Position numbers and translations under genes: made by a program | The notes under the pieces: model-generated | What the model saw: the letters and a program-made list of their open reading frames with translations, nothing else | The model's database searches: none | Told to the model about the DNA's origin: nothing | Origin: Bacillota bacterium | GTDB taxonomy: Bacteria > Bacillota_I > Bacilli_A > Erysipelotrichales > Erysipelotrichaceae | Length of the DNA stretch: 7,529 nt | Assembly (NCBI GenBank): GCA_023387245.1 | Contig: JAEWIH010000101.1 | Location: 1-7,529, forward strand | Reading direction: 5' to 3' | Shown here: one piece after another, positions 1-5,142 of the stretch | Position numbering within the stretch: the first letter of the stretch is position 1 | Layout: the number at the start of each line of letters is the position of its first letter

Positions 1-692
1 TGTTTATTCCAGTTTGAAGAACCTTTCACACGCCTGGAAAGGATACGTTGTTCACGAATGAGTTTTTGTTCCATATTCCGTAGGAATTTCGGATTCTTAA
101 ACACTTCACCGTTAGATAGAATAGCGAAATCCTTTATCCCAACATCAATACCGACTTCTTTGTTTGTTTTCGGCAATGCTTGCACGTCTTCTTCTACTAA
201 CAACGAAACAAAGTATTTGCCGGAAGGACTTCGTCTAATCGTAGCATTTAAAATACGACCTTCTACTTCTTTTGATTTCGCAAAACGAACAAGTCCAAGA
301 TTAGGGAGTTTAATCTTATTTCCTTCTATCGCAATATTTCCGTTTGCGTGTTTTGTTGTGTACGATTGAACTTTATTCCTTTTTGACTTGAAACATGGTG
401 CATCATTTTGCTTCTTAAAGAATCGTGAATATGCGTCTAAGAGGTTTTTTACTGATGATTGAATAGCAATGCTATCTACTTCTTTTAGCCAAGGTAATTC
501 TTTTTTTAGATTCGGCAGTTCGGAGGAGCATACTCCGTATGACAATCCTTTACCTGTTTCTTTGTATGTTTCGTTCCACTTTACTAAGAAGTGATTAAAC
601 ACAAATCGACTGCAACCAATCGTTTTAACAATTAATACTTCCTGCTTTTCGGTTGGATAGATACGGAATTTGTATGCTTTATTTACTAACAC
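1..692 (-). CDS. tnpB: TnpB, RNA-guided nuclease of IS200/IS605 type (N-terminal 230 codons, cut by window edge)
   Basis: TnpB is the RNA-guided DNA endonuclease of IS605-type elements, ancestral to Cas12. It uses a guide RNA made from the element's right end to cut and so retain the element. Reading down from 692 the frame is open to the window edge. It begins with the family N-terminus (VNKAYKFRIYPTEKQ, residues 3-17), has GCSRFVFNHFL at 26-36 and WLKEVDSIAIQSSVKNL at 68-84, and reaches the RuvC-I motif GIDVGIKDFA with the first catalytic Asp near residue 183. The later RuvC Glu and Asp and the zinc ribbon lie outside the window. The start is GTG at 692-690, since an in-frame TGA directly upstream (701-699) excludes an earlier start. 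That TGA is also the stop of the tnpA remnant, 6 bases before the GTG. Nothing in the visible part is broken, unlike tnpA. Full-length relatives run to about 370 residues, so this is roughly 60 per cent of the protein. Confidence 0.92.
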   Translation of the reverse strand, partial: MLVNKAYKFRIYPTEKQEVLIVKTIGCSRFVFNHFLVKWNETYKETGKGLSYGVCSSELPNLKKELPWLKEVDSIAIQSSVKNLLDAYSRFFKKQNDAPCFKSKRNKVQSYTTKHANGNIAIEGNKIKLPNLGLVRFAKSKEVEGRILNATIRRSPSGKYFVSLLVEEDVQALPKTNKEVGIDVGIKDFAILSNGEVFKNPKFLRNMEQKLIREQRILSRRVKGSSNWNK

Positions 693-698
693 TCTTTT

Positions 699-1058
699 TC
701 ATCTCACTTTCTGATTTTGGATGTATTGTCGTATTTGTGCTTTTGTGTGTTCACTTACGGTTGAATAATTCTAAAGATTCTCTCCCCATAGCTTCTTTTT
801 TAGCTAGAGAAACTTTTTAAATAGCAACCTTACCAAAAAATACCCTTTAACGCTTTGATGATATTTGGAATTTAATGCTGCGGATTACAATCGATTAGGA
901 GATTAACATGGTCACAATCACTTTCAATTCCTGAAATCGTGAAACCATTATCTTTAGCTTTTTATCTATATCACTAAGCAACACTTTATGGCGATATTTC
1001 ACACACCATACAATATGGTATTGGATAGAGTACACATATCCTCTACCATGTTATCCGC
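699..1058 (-). pseudogene. tnpA: Degenerate IS200/IS605 TnpA (Y1 HUH transposase)
   Basis: TnpA is the single-strand DNA transposase that cuts with a catalytic tyrosine. Pieces of the protein are readable in different frames: HGRGYVYSIQYHIVWCVKYR at the N-terminus (about 1050 to 991), then DNGFTISGIESDCDHVNLLI, then IPNIIKALKG, and finally VSEHTKAQIRQYIQNQ at the C-terminus. The last piece keeps the probable catalytic Tyr (QYIQNQ). The fragments are separated by at least two frameshifts (about 957 and about 835). In-frame stops also occur, among them TAA at 874-872 where the family usually has Tyr. The HUH motif, normally HVH, reads HVN here (His codon 910-908, Asn codon 904-902), so a metal ligand is lost as well. 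The remnant ends with TGA at 701-699, just ahead of tnpB. No functional product is possible. Confidence 0.9.
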
Positions 1059-1077
1059 CTCAATTATAGGATAACAT
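1048..1077 (-). other. Hairpin at the upstream end of the IS200/IS605 element
   Basis: ATGTTATCC (1048-1056) and GGATAACAT (1069-1077) form a perfect 9-bp stem with a 12-base loop. On the minus strand the loop carries GAGGC, which runs into the stem as GAGGCGG. This looks like the ribosome binding site of tnpA, and the ATG of ACATGG falls in the stem. Subterminal hairpins at the left end are the recognition sites of IS200/IS605 TnpA, and in IS200 itself a hairpin also hides the tnpA start from outside transcription. Either role is an inference from position. There is no T-run after it, so it is not a standard terminator. Confidence 0.6.
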
Positions 1078-1080
1078 ATG

Positions 1081-1289
1081 TAAAATTTTTTTCAAGTTAT
1101 TATCTTTAAATATTAGCGTTTTTGCCAATCACCAAATTAACATACATCGGGCGACTTACATGTCAAAAGACACACCTTGTACGAAGTTGATTCATCACAT
1201 GACTAAAGTCACGAGTGCTCTTAGCTAATTCATAAAATAGATGACTTAACTATAATTACTAATTTTATGTTTAAATTTATTTTTTTACT
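1081..1289. other. Intergenic stretch between the exporter operon and the IS200/IS605 element
   Basis: No credible gene is visible. The stretch holds small potential hairpins: TGTC-AAAA-GACA at 1161-1172, which sits inside a possible outer stem CGACTT (1152-1157)/AAGTTG (1184-1189), and TGACT-AA-AGTCA at 1200-1211. On the minus strand a short frame reads ELAKSTRDFSHVMNQLR, which might be a leftover TnpB tail or guide-RNA region of another element. I cannot confirm that. No clear terminator follows the permease gene. Confidence 0.4.
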
Positions 1290-2099
1290 TTATATATCTC
1301 TTTTTTGTATAATACCAATGCTTACTCCATTATAGATAATAGTGTAAAGTAAAGAAATTAAAATTACTTTTATAAATTCATTTTCATTAACTAAAGCACC
1401 ATTTAAAAAAAGATAAGATAGGGTATATTTTGATAAAAAGGATAAGTTTACTAAATCAAATAATGATGTAAATAAAGGCTGCAGCATACTTGATGAAATT
1501 AATAGCACTAAAATGATACCAGATGCTCTACTTCTAAATATGCTTGTAATAGCAATAAGCATGCTAAATAAAGCTAGACTCATAATAAACATAACCGCCG
1601 ATGATTTAAGTATAAGACCTATAGACTCGATTATAAATCCATCAATAAGAAGGTTTCCCAAAATAAAACCAATACTATAACTTAGTAATATAATTATTAA
1701 ATCAATAAATACAGCTACAGCAATTTTTGAAACGACGAGTGCAAGTCTGCCATTAGGTAAAGTTGCAATATTCTTGATATAGCCACTACTGTACTCATTA
1801 CATACAAATATGGCTAAATAAATTCCTAAAATTAAACTACCCAAAGAATGCCCAAACGTTGTTGCGAATGAATTTAATGACTTAACTATGATTTCAATCG
1901 AAGACCTAAATGTGAACTCAAATGAAAGATAAAATTCTGACTCTGGTTTAGCGCTAGTTTTAGGTAGCACACCACTTTCTTGCGATGTAAGTAACATAAA
2001 AATACACAAACTATAAATTAAAATGAATATAGCTATAGATAACCAGAAACCTTTACTTTTAAATAATCTTTTGATTTCAGATTTTATAATATTAAACAT
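1290..2099 (-). CDS. ABC-2 type exporter permease (BcrB / lantibiotic-immunity-like)
   Basis: This 269-residue protein is the membrane half of an ABC exporter, partnered with the ATPase encoded just upstream. Exporters of this kind (BcrAB, EpiFEG-like) give resistance or self-immunity to peptide antibiotics, but the real substrate cannot be read from sequence. It starts with a short amphipathic stretch (FNIIKSEIKRLFKSKGFW), usual for the family. Six hydrophobic segments follow, near residues 18-39, 84-104, 123-147, 160-185, 193-215 and 241-262, with a larger loop between the first two. Length is normal for ABC-2 permeases (about 230-280) and the frame is intact. Its ATG overlaps the TAA stop of the ATPase gene by one base (TAATG), so the two are translationally coupled. 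It ends in QKRDI, with no obvious terminator after it. Confidence 0.85.
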   Translation of the reverse strand: MFNIIKSEIKRLFKSKGFWLSIAIFILIYSLCIFMLLTSQESGVLPKTSAKPESEFYLSFEFTFRSSIEIIVKSLNSFATTFGHSLGSLILGIYLAIFVCNEYSSGYIKNIATLPNGRLALVVSKIAVAVFIDLIIILLSYSIGFILGNLLIDGFIIESIGLILKSSAVMFIMSLALFSMLIAITSIFRSRASGIILVLLISSSMLQPLFTSLFDLVNLSFLSKYTLSYLFLNGALVNENEFIKVILISLLYTIIYNGVSIGIIQKRDI

Positions 2100-3004
2100 T
2101 ACTTTTTACCTCCACATTTCTCTAAAAAATAAGATTCTAGATCTTGTTTTTGATAATAAATTCGATGAATTTCTACTCCATTTTGCGCAAGCTGCATTGA
2201 AATATCAGAGCTCTTAACGTCATCATAAATCCATATCTCATTATTTTCATGCACGGTGTAGTCTTTTATATATAAAGTCTTTTCCAGCAAAGGAATTGCT
2301 TTAGCTGCATCAGCCACTTTTAGTGACAGATAATTTCTACGGTGTTTATCAAGTTCTTTAGCCGTTATTTCTTCTACCATATAACCATTTCGAATGATTC
2401 CATATTTCGTCGCAATCTTGCTAAGTTCTCCTAATATATGACTGCTGATGATGAATGTCATTTTCTTTGTATCATTTAAGTGTCGAATGACCTCTCTTAC
2501 TTCTCTAATGCCCTCAGGATCTAATCCATTAATCGGTTCATCTAATATTATTAGGTCCGGATTTCCTAACAATGCTAAAGCTATTCCTAAACGCTGTTTC
2601 ATACCTAATGAGAATTTTTTAATAGCTTTCTTACTCTTTGGATTAATTTTAACTAAATTTAATAATTCAGTAATTTTATTTTTATTACAATTCCCCATTG
2701 CGATAGCTTTTAATTCCATATTGTCATAAGCAGAAAGGTTAGGATATAATCCAGGAGTTTCTATTAAAGATCCGATTCTTCTAGCTGTAAATGAATTTCT
2801 TTTTTCGCCAAATAATTTGATTTCACCAGATGTAGGAAAAATTAAGCCAGTTATCATTTTTAAAGTCGTTGATTTTCCTGAACCATTTTCCCCTATAAAT
2901 CCATAAATGTCGCCTTTTTTTACATTCATATAAAGATGTGATACAGCTTTTGTATCTTTAAATGTTTTACATAGATCATAAATTTCTAATACATTTTCTT
3001 CCAT
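2099..3004 (-). CDS. ABC exporter ATP-binding subunit (BcrA-like)
   Basis: This 301-residue ATPase energises the exporter whose permease follows. All nucleotide-binding motifs are intact: Walker A GENGSGKST at residues 38-46, signature FSLGMKQRLGIA at 131-142, Walker B LIILDEP at 151-157 followed by the D-loop region NGLDP (159-163), and the switch His at 189 (SSH). The Q-loop region reads LIETPGLYP (80-88), the usual form in BcrA-type ATPases that act on antimicrobial peptides. The last 80 residues form the C-terminal extension of that group. AAGGAG (3020-3015) lies 10 bases before the ATG. The gene has its own promoter with a repeated element and is separated from the upstream regulator gene by a terminator. 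Family assignment is firm, but the substrate (bacitracin-like, lantibiotic or other) is inference. Confidence 0.92.
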   Translation of the reverse strand: MEENVLEIYDLCKTFKDTKAVSHLYMNVKKGDIYGFIGENGSGKSTTLKMITGLIFPTSGEIKLFGEKRNSFTARRIGSLIETPGLYPNLSAYDNMELKAIAMGNCNKNKITELLNLVKINPKSKKAIKKFSLGMKQRLGIALALLGNPDLIILDEPINGLDPEGIREVREVIRHLNDTKKMTFIISSHILGELSKIATKYGIIRNGYMVEEITAKELDKHRRNYLSLKVADAAKAIPLLEKTLYIKDYTVHENNEIWIYDDVKSSDISMQLAQNGVEIHRIYYQKQDLESYFLEKCGGKK

Positions 3005-3031
3005 ATCATGCCTTCTCCTTAATATAGTATC

Positions 3032-3064
3032 ATTATAGCAATCGAAGTTTAAAAAAATACAAAG
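3032..3064 (-). promoter_or_regulatory. Promoter of the ABC exporter operon
   Basis: On the minus strand TATAAT (3037-3032) is preceded by TG at the right place for an extended -10 (TGCTATAAT). There is no good -35 hexamer: the -35 position is occupied by the third 11-bp repeat (3064-3054), which ends 16 bases before the -10. A strong -10 with a weak -35 replaced by repeats is the layout of promoters activated by OmpR/PhoB-type regulators. Transcription would start about 20 bases before the ATPase start codon. Confidence 0.65.
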
Positions 3065-3086
3065 TAAATATAAAGAAAGTATAAAG
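3054..3086 (-). repeat. Three tandem 11-bp repeats, probable response-regulator operator
   Basis: Three directly adjoining 11-mers read, on the minus strand, CTTTATACTTT (3086-3076), CTTTATATTTA (3075-3065) and CTTTGTATTTT (3064-3054). They share CTTT(A/G)TA at the same phase. An 11-bp period puts the copies on one face of the helix, the known arrangement of DNA sites for OmpR/PhoB-family winged-helix dimers. They lie between the regulator's terminator and the exporter's -10, and the last copy covers the -35 region. The obvious candidate binder is the regulator encoded just upstream. Binding is inference. Confidence 0.6.
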
Positions 3087-3112
3087 AAAAAGCTGAATAT
3101 TATTTATTCAGC
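3087..3112 (-). terminator. Rho-independent terminator of the response-regulator gene
   Basis: GCTGAATA (3092-3099) and TATTCAGC (3105-3112) form a perfect 8-bp stem with a 5-base loop, followed on the minus strand by TTTTT (3091-3087). The stem overlaps the last sense codons and the stop codon of the regulator gene. It separates the regulator transcript from the exporter operon. Confidence 0.8.
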
Positions 3113-3769
3113 CATTTTAAATCCAATGCCCCATACAGTCTTTATATATTCATCATCAGTATATTGTTTAATCTTTTTTCTAATATTGCTTATATGAACA
3201 TTGATTGTTTTATCATCTCCATAATAATCATTGTTCCAGACATATTCATAGATTTCTTGTTTGGTAAAAACTCTTTTTATATTTTTCATCAAAAGTTCTA
3301 GAATTAAATATTCGTGTTTTGTTAGATTAAGTGCTTTATCATCAATAACACCATCATAAAGCGATTGATTAAGACTCAAATTCTTAAATACTATATTATG
3401 ATAAGTATTTTTGTTTCTTTTCCTTAATTGAACCTGTATTCTTGCTAAAAGTTCTTGAGGTTCAAATGGCTTACAAAGATAATCATCAGCTCCAGCACTT
3501 AATACTTCAACCTTGCTATCTAATGTATCCTTAGCACTTAAGACAATAATAGGTAAATAAGAGATCTGTCGTATATTCTTTAAAAATGTTTCACCATCCA
3601 TTCCTGGTAACATTAAATCTAAGATGATAAGATCAAAGTTATTCATTTTAAAGTGCATTAGTGCTTCTGTACCAGAAAATGCCTACTCACAATTATATCC
3701 AGCTTTAACTAAATAATCTTTAATCATATTATTGATGTCATTATTATCTTCCACAATTAATATATTCAT
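3104..3769 (-). pseudogene. OmpR/PhoB-family response regulator interrupted by an in-frame TAG
   Basis: This is a two-component transcription regulator. The full reading starts at ATG 3769-3767, with AAAGGAG 10 bases ahead, and would give 221 residues, normal for the family. The receiver domain has the acidic pair E7-D8, phospho-acceptor D51 (in LILDLMLPG), S78 and K80. The C-terminal winged helix (about 125-221) has LTKHEYLILELL, the recognition region DDKTINVHISNIRKKI and the end TVWGIGFK. Codon 29 is TAG (3685-3683), in CE-stop-AFSG, where a CAG Gln codon would give a normal sequence. A restart at Met38 (3658) would give 184 residues lacking the first strand and the acidic pair, with no good ribosome site, so normal phospho-control would be lost while DNA binding might survive. 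No histidine kinase gene lies beside it. The exporter operon follows after a terminator, as in BceRS/BcrR-type resistance modules. The TAG could also be a sequencing error or a suppressed codon. Confidence 0.85.
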
Positions 3770-3876
3770 AATTTATATTCTCCTTTGTATGAATTATAAA
3801 TTCTTAATATAAAATAATTCTTTAATTACCTTCGATGCGTTTCTTAGAATGAATCTATTAGGCTTTAATAATATAT

Positions 3877-3884
3877 TTATTTTT
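3877..3884. repeat. 8-bp target site duplication, left copy
   Basis: TTATTTTT directly abuts the left terminal inverted repeat. The identical 8-mer abuts the right one at 5135-5142. Eight bases is the usual duplication length for the IS1595 family. Confidence 0.85.
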
Positions 3885-3908
3885 GAGAACTATATACCAT
3901 TTTACATT
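3885..3908. repeat. Left terminal inverted repeat of the IS1595-family element
   Basis: Read inward it begins GAGAACTATATACC and continues through TTTTACATT. It matches the inward-read right repeat at 19 of 24 positions. Just inside, ACTATATA (3889-3896) pairs with TATATAGT (3917-3924), and ATACCAT occurs twice (3894-3900 and 3911-3917). These give a subterminal structure that may form part of the transposase site. Confidence 0.85.
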
Positions 3909-3935
3909 AGATACCATATATAGTATTCAAGATTA

Positions 3936-4193
3936 TCAAAAAAGGCGACTTCCAAACGAAAATCGTCTTTTAATAACGTCTAAATTCTTCAGAATGTTCA
4001 CTCCGAAATCATTACCAACTTTCTCGATGATACTTCTGATTTTAGCATCTTCTTGATAAAAAGCATCGACATCTTGTGTTCCTCGAAGATTATAATACTC
4101 TAGGACGAAACCACCAACGCAGATAATTTCAAGTTCAATGTTTTCTTTATCTAATTCATCATTGAGAGCTTCAAATAAGATTTTCTTATTCAT
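3936..4193 (-). CDS. Truncated nucleotidyltransferase-fold protein (DUF6036 / MNT-like), IS passenger
   Basis: An 85-residue product. Residues 24-46 (ICVGGFVLEYYNLRG then TQDVDAFY) carry the signature of the polymerase-beta-type nucleotidyltransferase superfamily: G27-G28 followed, after the usual spacing, by D41-x-D43, the metal-binding pair. The pattern resembles small stand-alone transferases (DUF6036, AbiEii/MenT-like), some of which are toxins that add nucleotides to tRNA or protein. Known relatives are about 150-200 residues, so the C-terminal half is missing. The tail (RRFSFGSRLF) looks out of frame or fused. Its last codons contain AAGTCGCC followed by TTTTTT, which resembles the 3' half of a terminator. 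The start overlaps the preceding gene by 8 bases, with AGAGGGG 4 bases upstream, so the two are coupled. An active enzyme is doubtful. Superfamily placement is fairly sure, the role is not. Confidence 0.65.
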   Translation of the reverse strand: MNKKILFEALNDELDKENIELEIICVGGFVLEYYNLRGTQDVDAFYQEDAKIRSIIEKVGNDFGVNILKNLDVIKRRFSFGSRLF

Positions 4194-4473
4194 AGTTCCC
4201 CTCTCTAAACAGTTTTAAAATGTCTTTCGGTTGACTTTTACGATTAGCTTGTAAGACATGTTCTCTTGTATGAGTACCGTCCATTAAAGCATCTTGCAGA
4301 GTTATCTTTTGAAACGGTGTCAGAGTAGGGTTTTTTAATAACTGTTCAACATCTTCGGTTGTTAGTTTGGTTTCTCCATCTTGAATAACCTTGTAAAGAT
4401 AACGAAACCATAAATCGCCATCACTTCCAGCATGCTGGCTGGCTCTTACCATGTAATCATACCATGTTGTCAT
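4186..4473 (-). CDS. Unknown 95-residue protein, IS passenger, partner of the nucleotidyltransferase
   Basis: I do not recognise the family. The protein is polar, without membrane segment or signal peptide. Its N-terminus is rich in aromatic residues (TTWYDYMVRASQH, then DLWFRYLYKVI). The middle appears helical (TTEDVEQLLKN, FQKITLQDALMDG), and the C-terminus is basic then acidic (ANRKSQPKDILKLFREGNYE). The start is ATG at 4473, with AAGGGGG about 6 bases upstream. It lies 26 bases after the stop of the preceding gene and overlaps the next by 8 bases (the GAACTATGAATAA region). The tight coupling to a nucleotidyltransferase-fold gene is the arrangement of antitoxin-toxin pairs such as AbiEi-AbiEii, but there is no visible helix-turn-helix and no sequence support for that role. 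Confidence 0.7.
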   Translation of the reverse strand: MTTWYDYMVRASQHAGSDGDLWFRYLYKVIQDGETKLTTEDVEQLLKNPTLTPFQKITLQDALMDGTHTREHVLQANRKSQPKDILKLFREGNYE

Positions 4474-4499
4474 TGCTGTCCCCCTTATCCTCTCTAGAG

Positions 4500-4772
4500 T
4501 TATAGTGCATGGCTATCCAAAGTTTCTTTCAAATAAGTGAATTTGAGACTTTCTTTAAGCGCTTCGTAGATACAAGTCTTTGTTAGTTGAGCGTAAAAAG
4601 AACGATGATTAGTAACAAAATCAAAACTGTACTTTTTATTCCAGAATTTCGTATACTTGTCATAAAATCTATCAGAAAGATTAACCTGATACCTAATTAT
4701 TTTACTATCAACTTTTCTAGAAATAGACCTTTCCAATTCAAAATGTAAATCATTTAGTGTATTAGTAGCCAT
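4500..4772 (-). CDS. Unknown 90-residue protein, first passenger gene, overlapping the transposase end
   Basis: I do not recognise the family. It is basic and aromatic (KVDSKIIRYQVNLSDRFYDK, then KFWNKKYSFDF) with likely helices and no membrane segment. The ATG (4772-4770) lies inside the last codons of the IS1595 transposase frame, whose stop TAA is at 4764-4762. The two genes overlap by 11 bases in different frames. AGGGAG lies 7 bases before the ATG, within the transposase coding sequence, so translation would have been coupled to the transposase. This overlap argues that the gene is a settled part of the element and not a chance open frame. The next passenger gene begins 26 bases downstream. 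Confidence 0.6.
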   Translation of the reverse strand: MATNTLNDLHFELERSISRKVDSKIIRYQVNLSDRFYDKYTKFWNKKYSFDFVTNHRSFYAQLTKTCIYEALKESLKFTYLKETLDSHAL

Positions 4773-5095
4773 AAATTAGCTCCCTATATTTAGTACGGAC
4801 ACAGGTATTTGAAAGTAAGAGATTAAAACGCTGACTATCCGAAAAATCACGAGTGTATAACGTAAAACAAATTCATCACATAGTCTTGAAGATATTTCTT
4901 AGACCATGAGTGATAAATTCCTAATACTCCACGTTTCAATTCAGCCCAAAAGCTTTGAGTCGTGTTAGTATAAACATTGTCTTGCACATATTCACGAGTA
5001 TCGTGATTTACAAAGTTATGTTGATACATCTTAGCAACTTTATTATAACCCAGCCATTCATCTGTGTAAAGTTGAGTGAAATGAACCCGAAAACA
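4762..5095 (-). pseudogene. IS1595-family transposase, C-terminal remnant with two frameshifts
   Basis: The remnant reads, from 5077 down, FTQLYTDEWLGYNKVAKMYQ, then HNFVNHDTREYVQDNVYTNT, then FWAELKRGVLGIYHSWSKKY and LQDYV. It has the second catalytic Asp (in YTDEW, 5062-5060) and the third catalytic residue Asn in YTNT. This is the DDN-type core of IS1595 transposases and their usual C-terminal LKRG motif. Near 4878 one base is missing (TATGTGATGAA, where a YVDEF sequence is expected), and near 4856 another (TATACACTCGT, expected YNTR). After these the tail resumes in frame as RDFSDSQRFNLLLSN and ends LIYGY-TAA at 4764-4762. Upstream, TAG at 5098-5096 closes the frame, and the N-terminal two thirds (zinc ribbon, first Asp) are absent: only 12 bases separate this stop from the right inverted repeat. 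Inactive. Confidence 0.88.
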
Positions 5096-5110
5096 CTACA
5101 TTTTGTGGTT

Positions 5111-5134
5111 GGTGTAAACTGCTATATAGTTCCC
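5111..5134. repeat. Right terminal inverted repeat of the IS1595-family element
   Basis: Read inward (minus strand from 5134) it begins GGGAACTATATAGC and continues through GTTTACACC. It matches the left repeat at 19 of 24 positions. The GGG tip is typical of IS1595-family ends. Confidence 0.85.
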
Positions 5135-5142
5135 TTATTTTT
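5135..5142. repeat. 8-bp target site duplication, right copy
   Basis: TTATTTTT is identical to 3877-3884 and starts at the base next to the right inverted repeat. Confidence 0.85.

Larger units (their letters stand above)
1..1080 (-). mobile_element. IS200/IS605-family element, partial (tnpA remnant + tnpB)
   Basis: A tnpA-like remnant is followed directly by tnpB on the minus strand, the classic order of the IS605 group. The upstream end lies near the hairpin at 1048-1077. The downstream end, including the right-end hairpin and the guide-RNA region expected 3' of tnpB, lies beyond position 1. The exact upstream boundary is not determined: IS200/IS605 elements have no terminal inverted repeats and make no target duplication, so 1080 is only where recognisable element sequence stops. 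This block looks less AT-rich than the genes at higher coordinates, consistent with separate ancestry. Because tnpA is destroyed, the copy cannot move by itself. Confidence 0.85.
3885..5134 (-). mobile_element. IS1595-family element with passenger genes and a deleted transposase (1,250 bp)
   Basis: Both ends are visible: 24-bp terminal inverted repeats at 3885-3908 and 5111-5134 agree at 19 of 24 positions, begin GAG/GGG, and share AACTATATA and TTTACA. They are flanked by the perfect 8-bp duplication TTATTTTT. Inside, on one strand, lie the C-terminal third of an IS1595-type transposase and then three small genes (4772-4500, 4473-4186, 4193-3936). IS1595-superfamily elements with passenger genes (transporter IS) are known. 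This copy has lost most of the transposase, including the zinc ribbon and the first catalytic Asp, so it is non-autonomous and could move only with transposase supplied elsewhere. The intact duplication shows that the ends moved together. Whether the internal loss came before or after insertion is open. Confidence 0.88.

Noticed and set aside
58..369. Open plus-strand frame of 103 codons
   Set aside because: It is the antisense shadow of tnpB, whose minus-strand frame has clear family motifs.
2023..2729. Two plus-strand open frames (2023-2217 and 2448-2729)
   Set aside because: They lie antisense to the intact ABC permease and ATPase genes, without ribosome sites or family features.
3054..3086. 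The 11-bp repeats as a CRISPR array or iteron origin
   Set aside because: There are no spacers, only three short copies, and no replication gene. The position at a promoter favours an operator.
3683..3685. TAG in the regulator read as pyrrolysine or another recoded residue
   Set aside because: There is no recoding element, and regulators of this family do not use such residues. A simple CAG to TAG mutation or sequence error explains it.
1148..3951. Shared 8-mer AAGTCGCC (minus strand) near 1150 and near 3947 as a recombination scar
   Set aside because: Eight bases without matching flanks is within chance for a 7.5-kb window.
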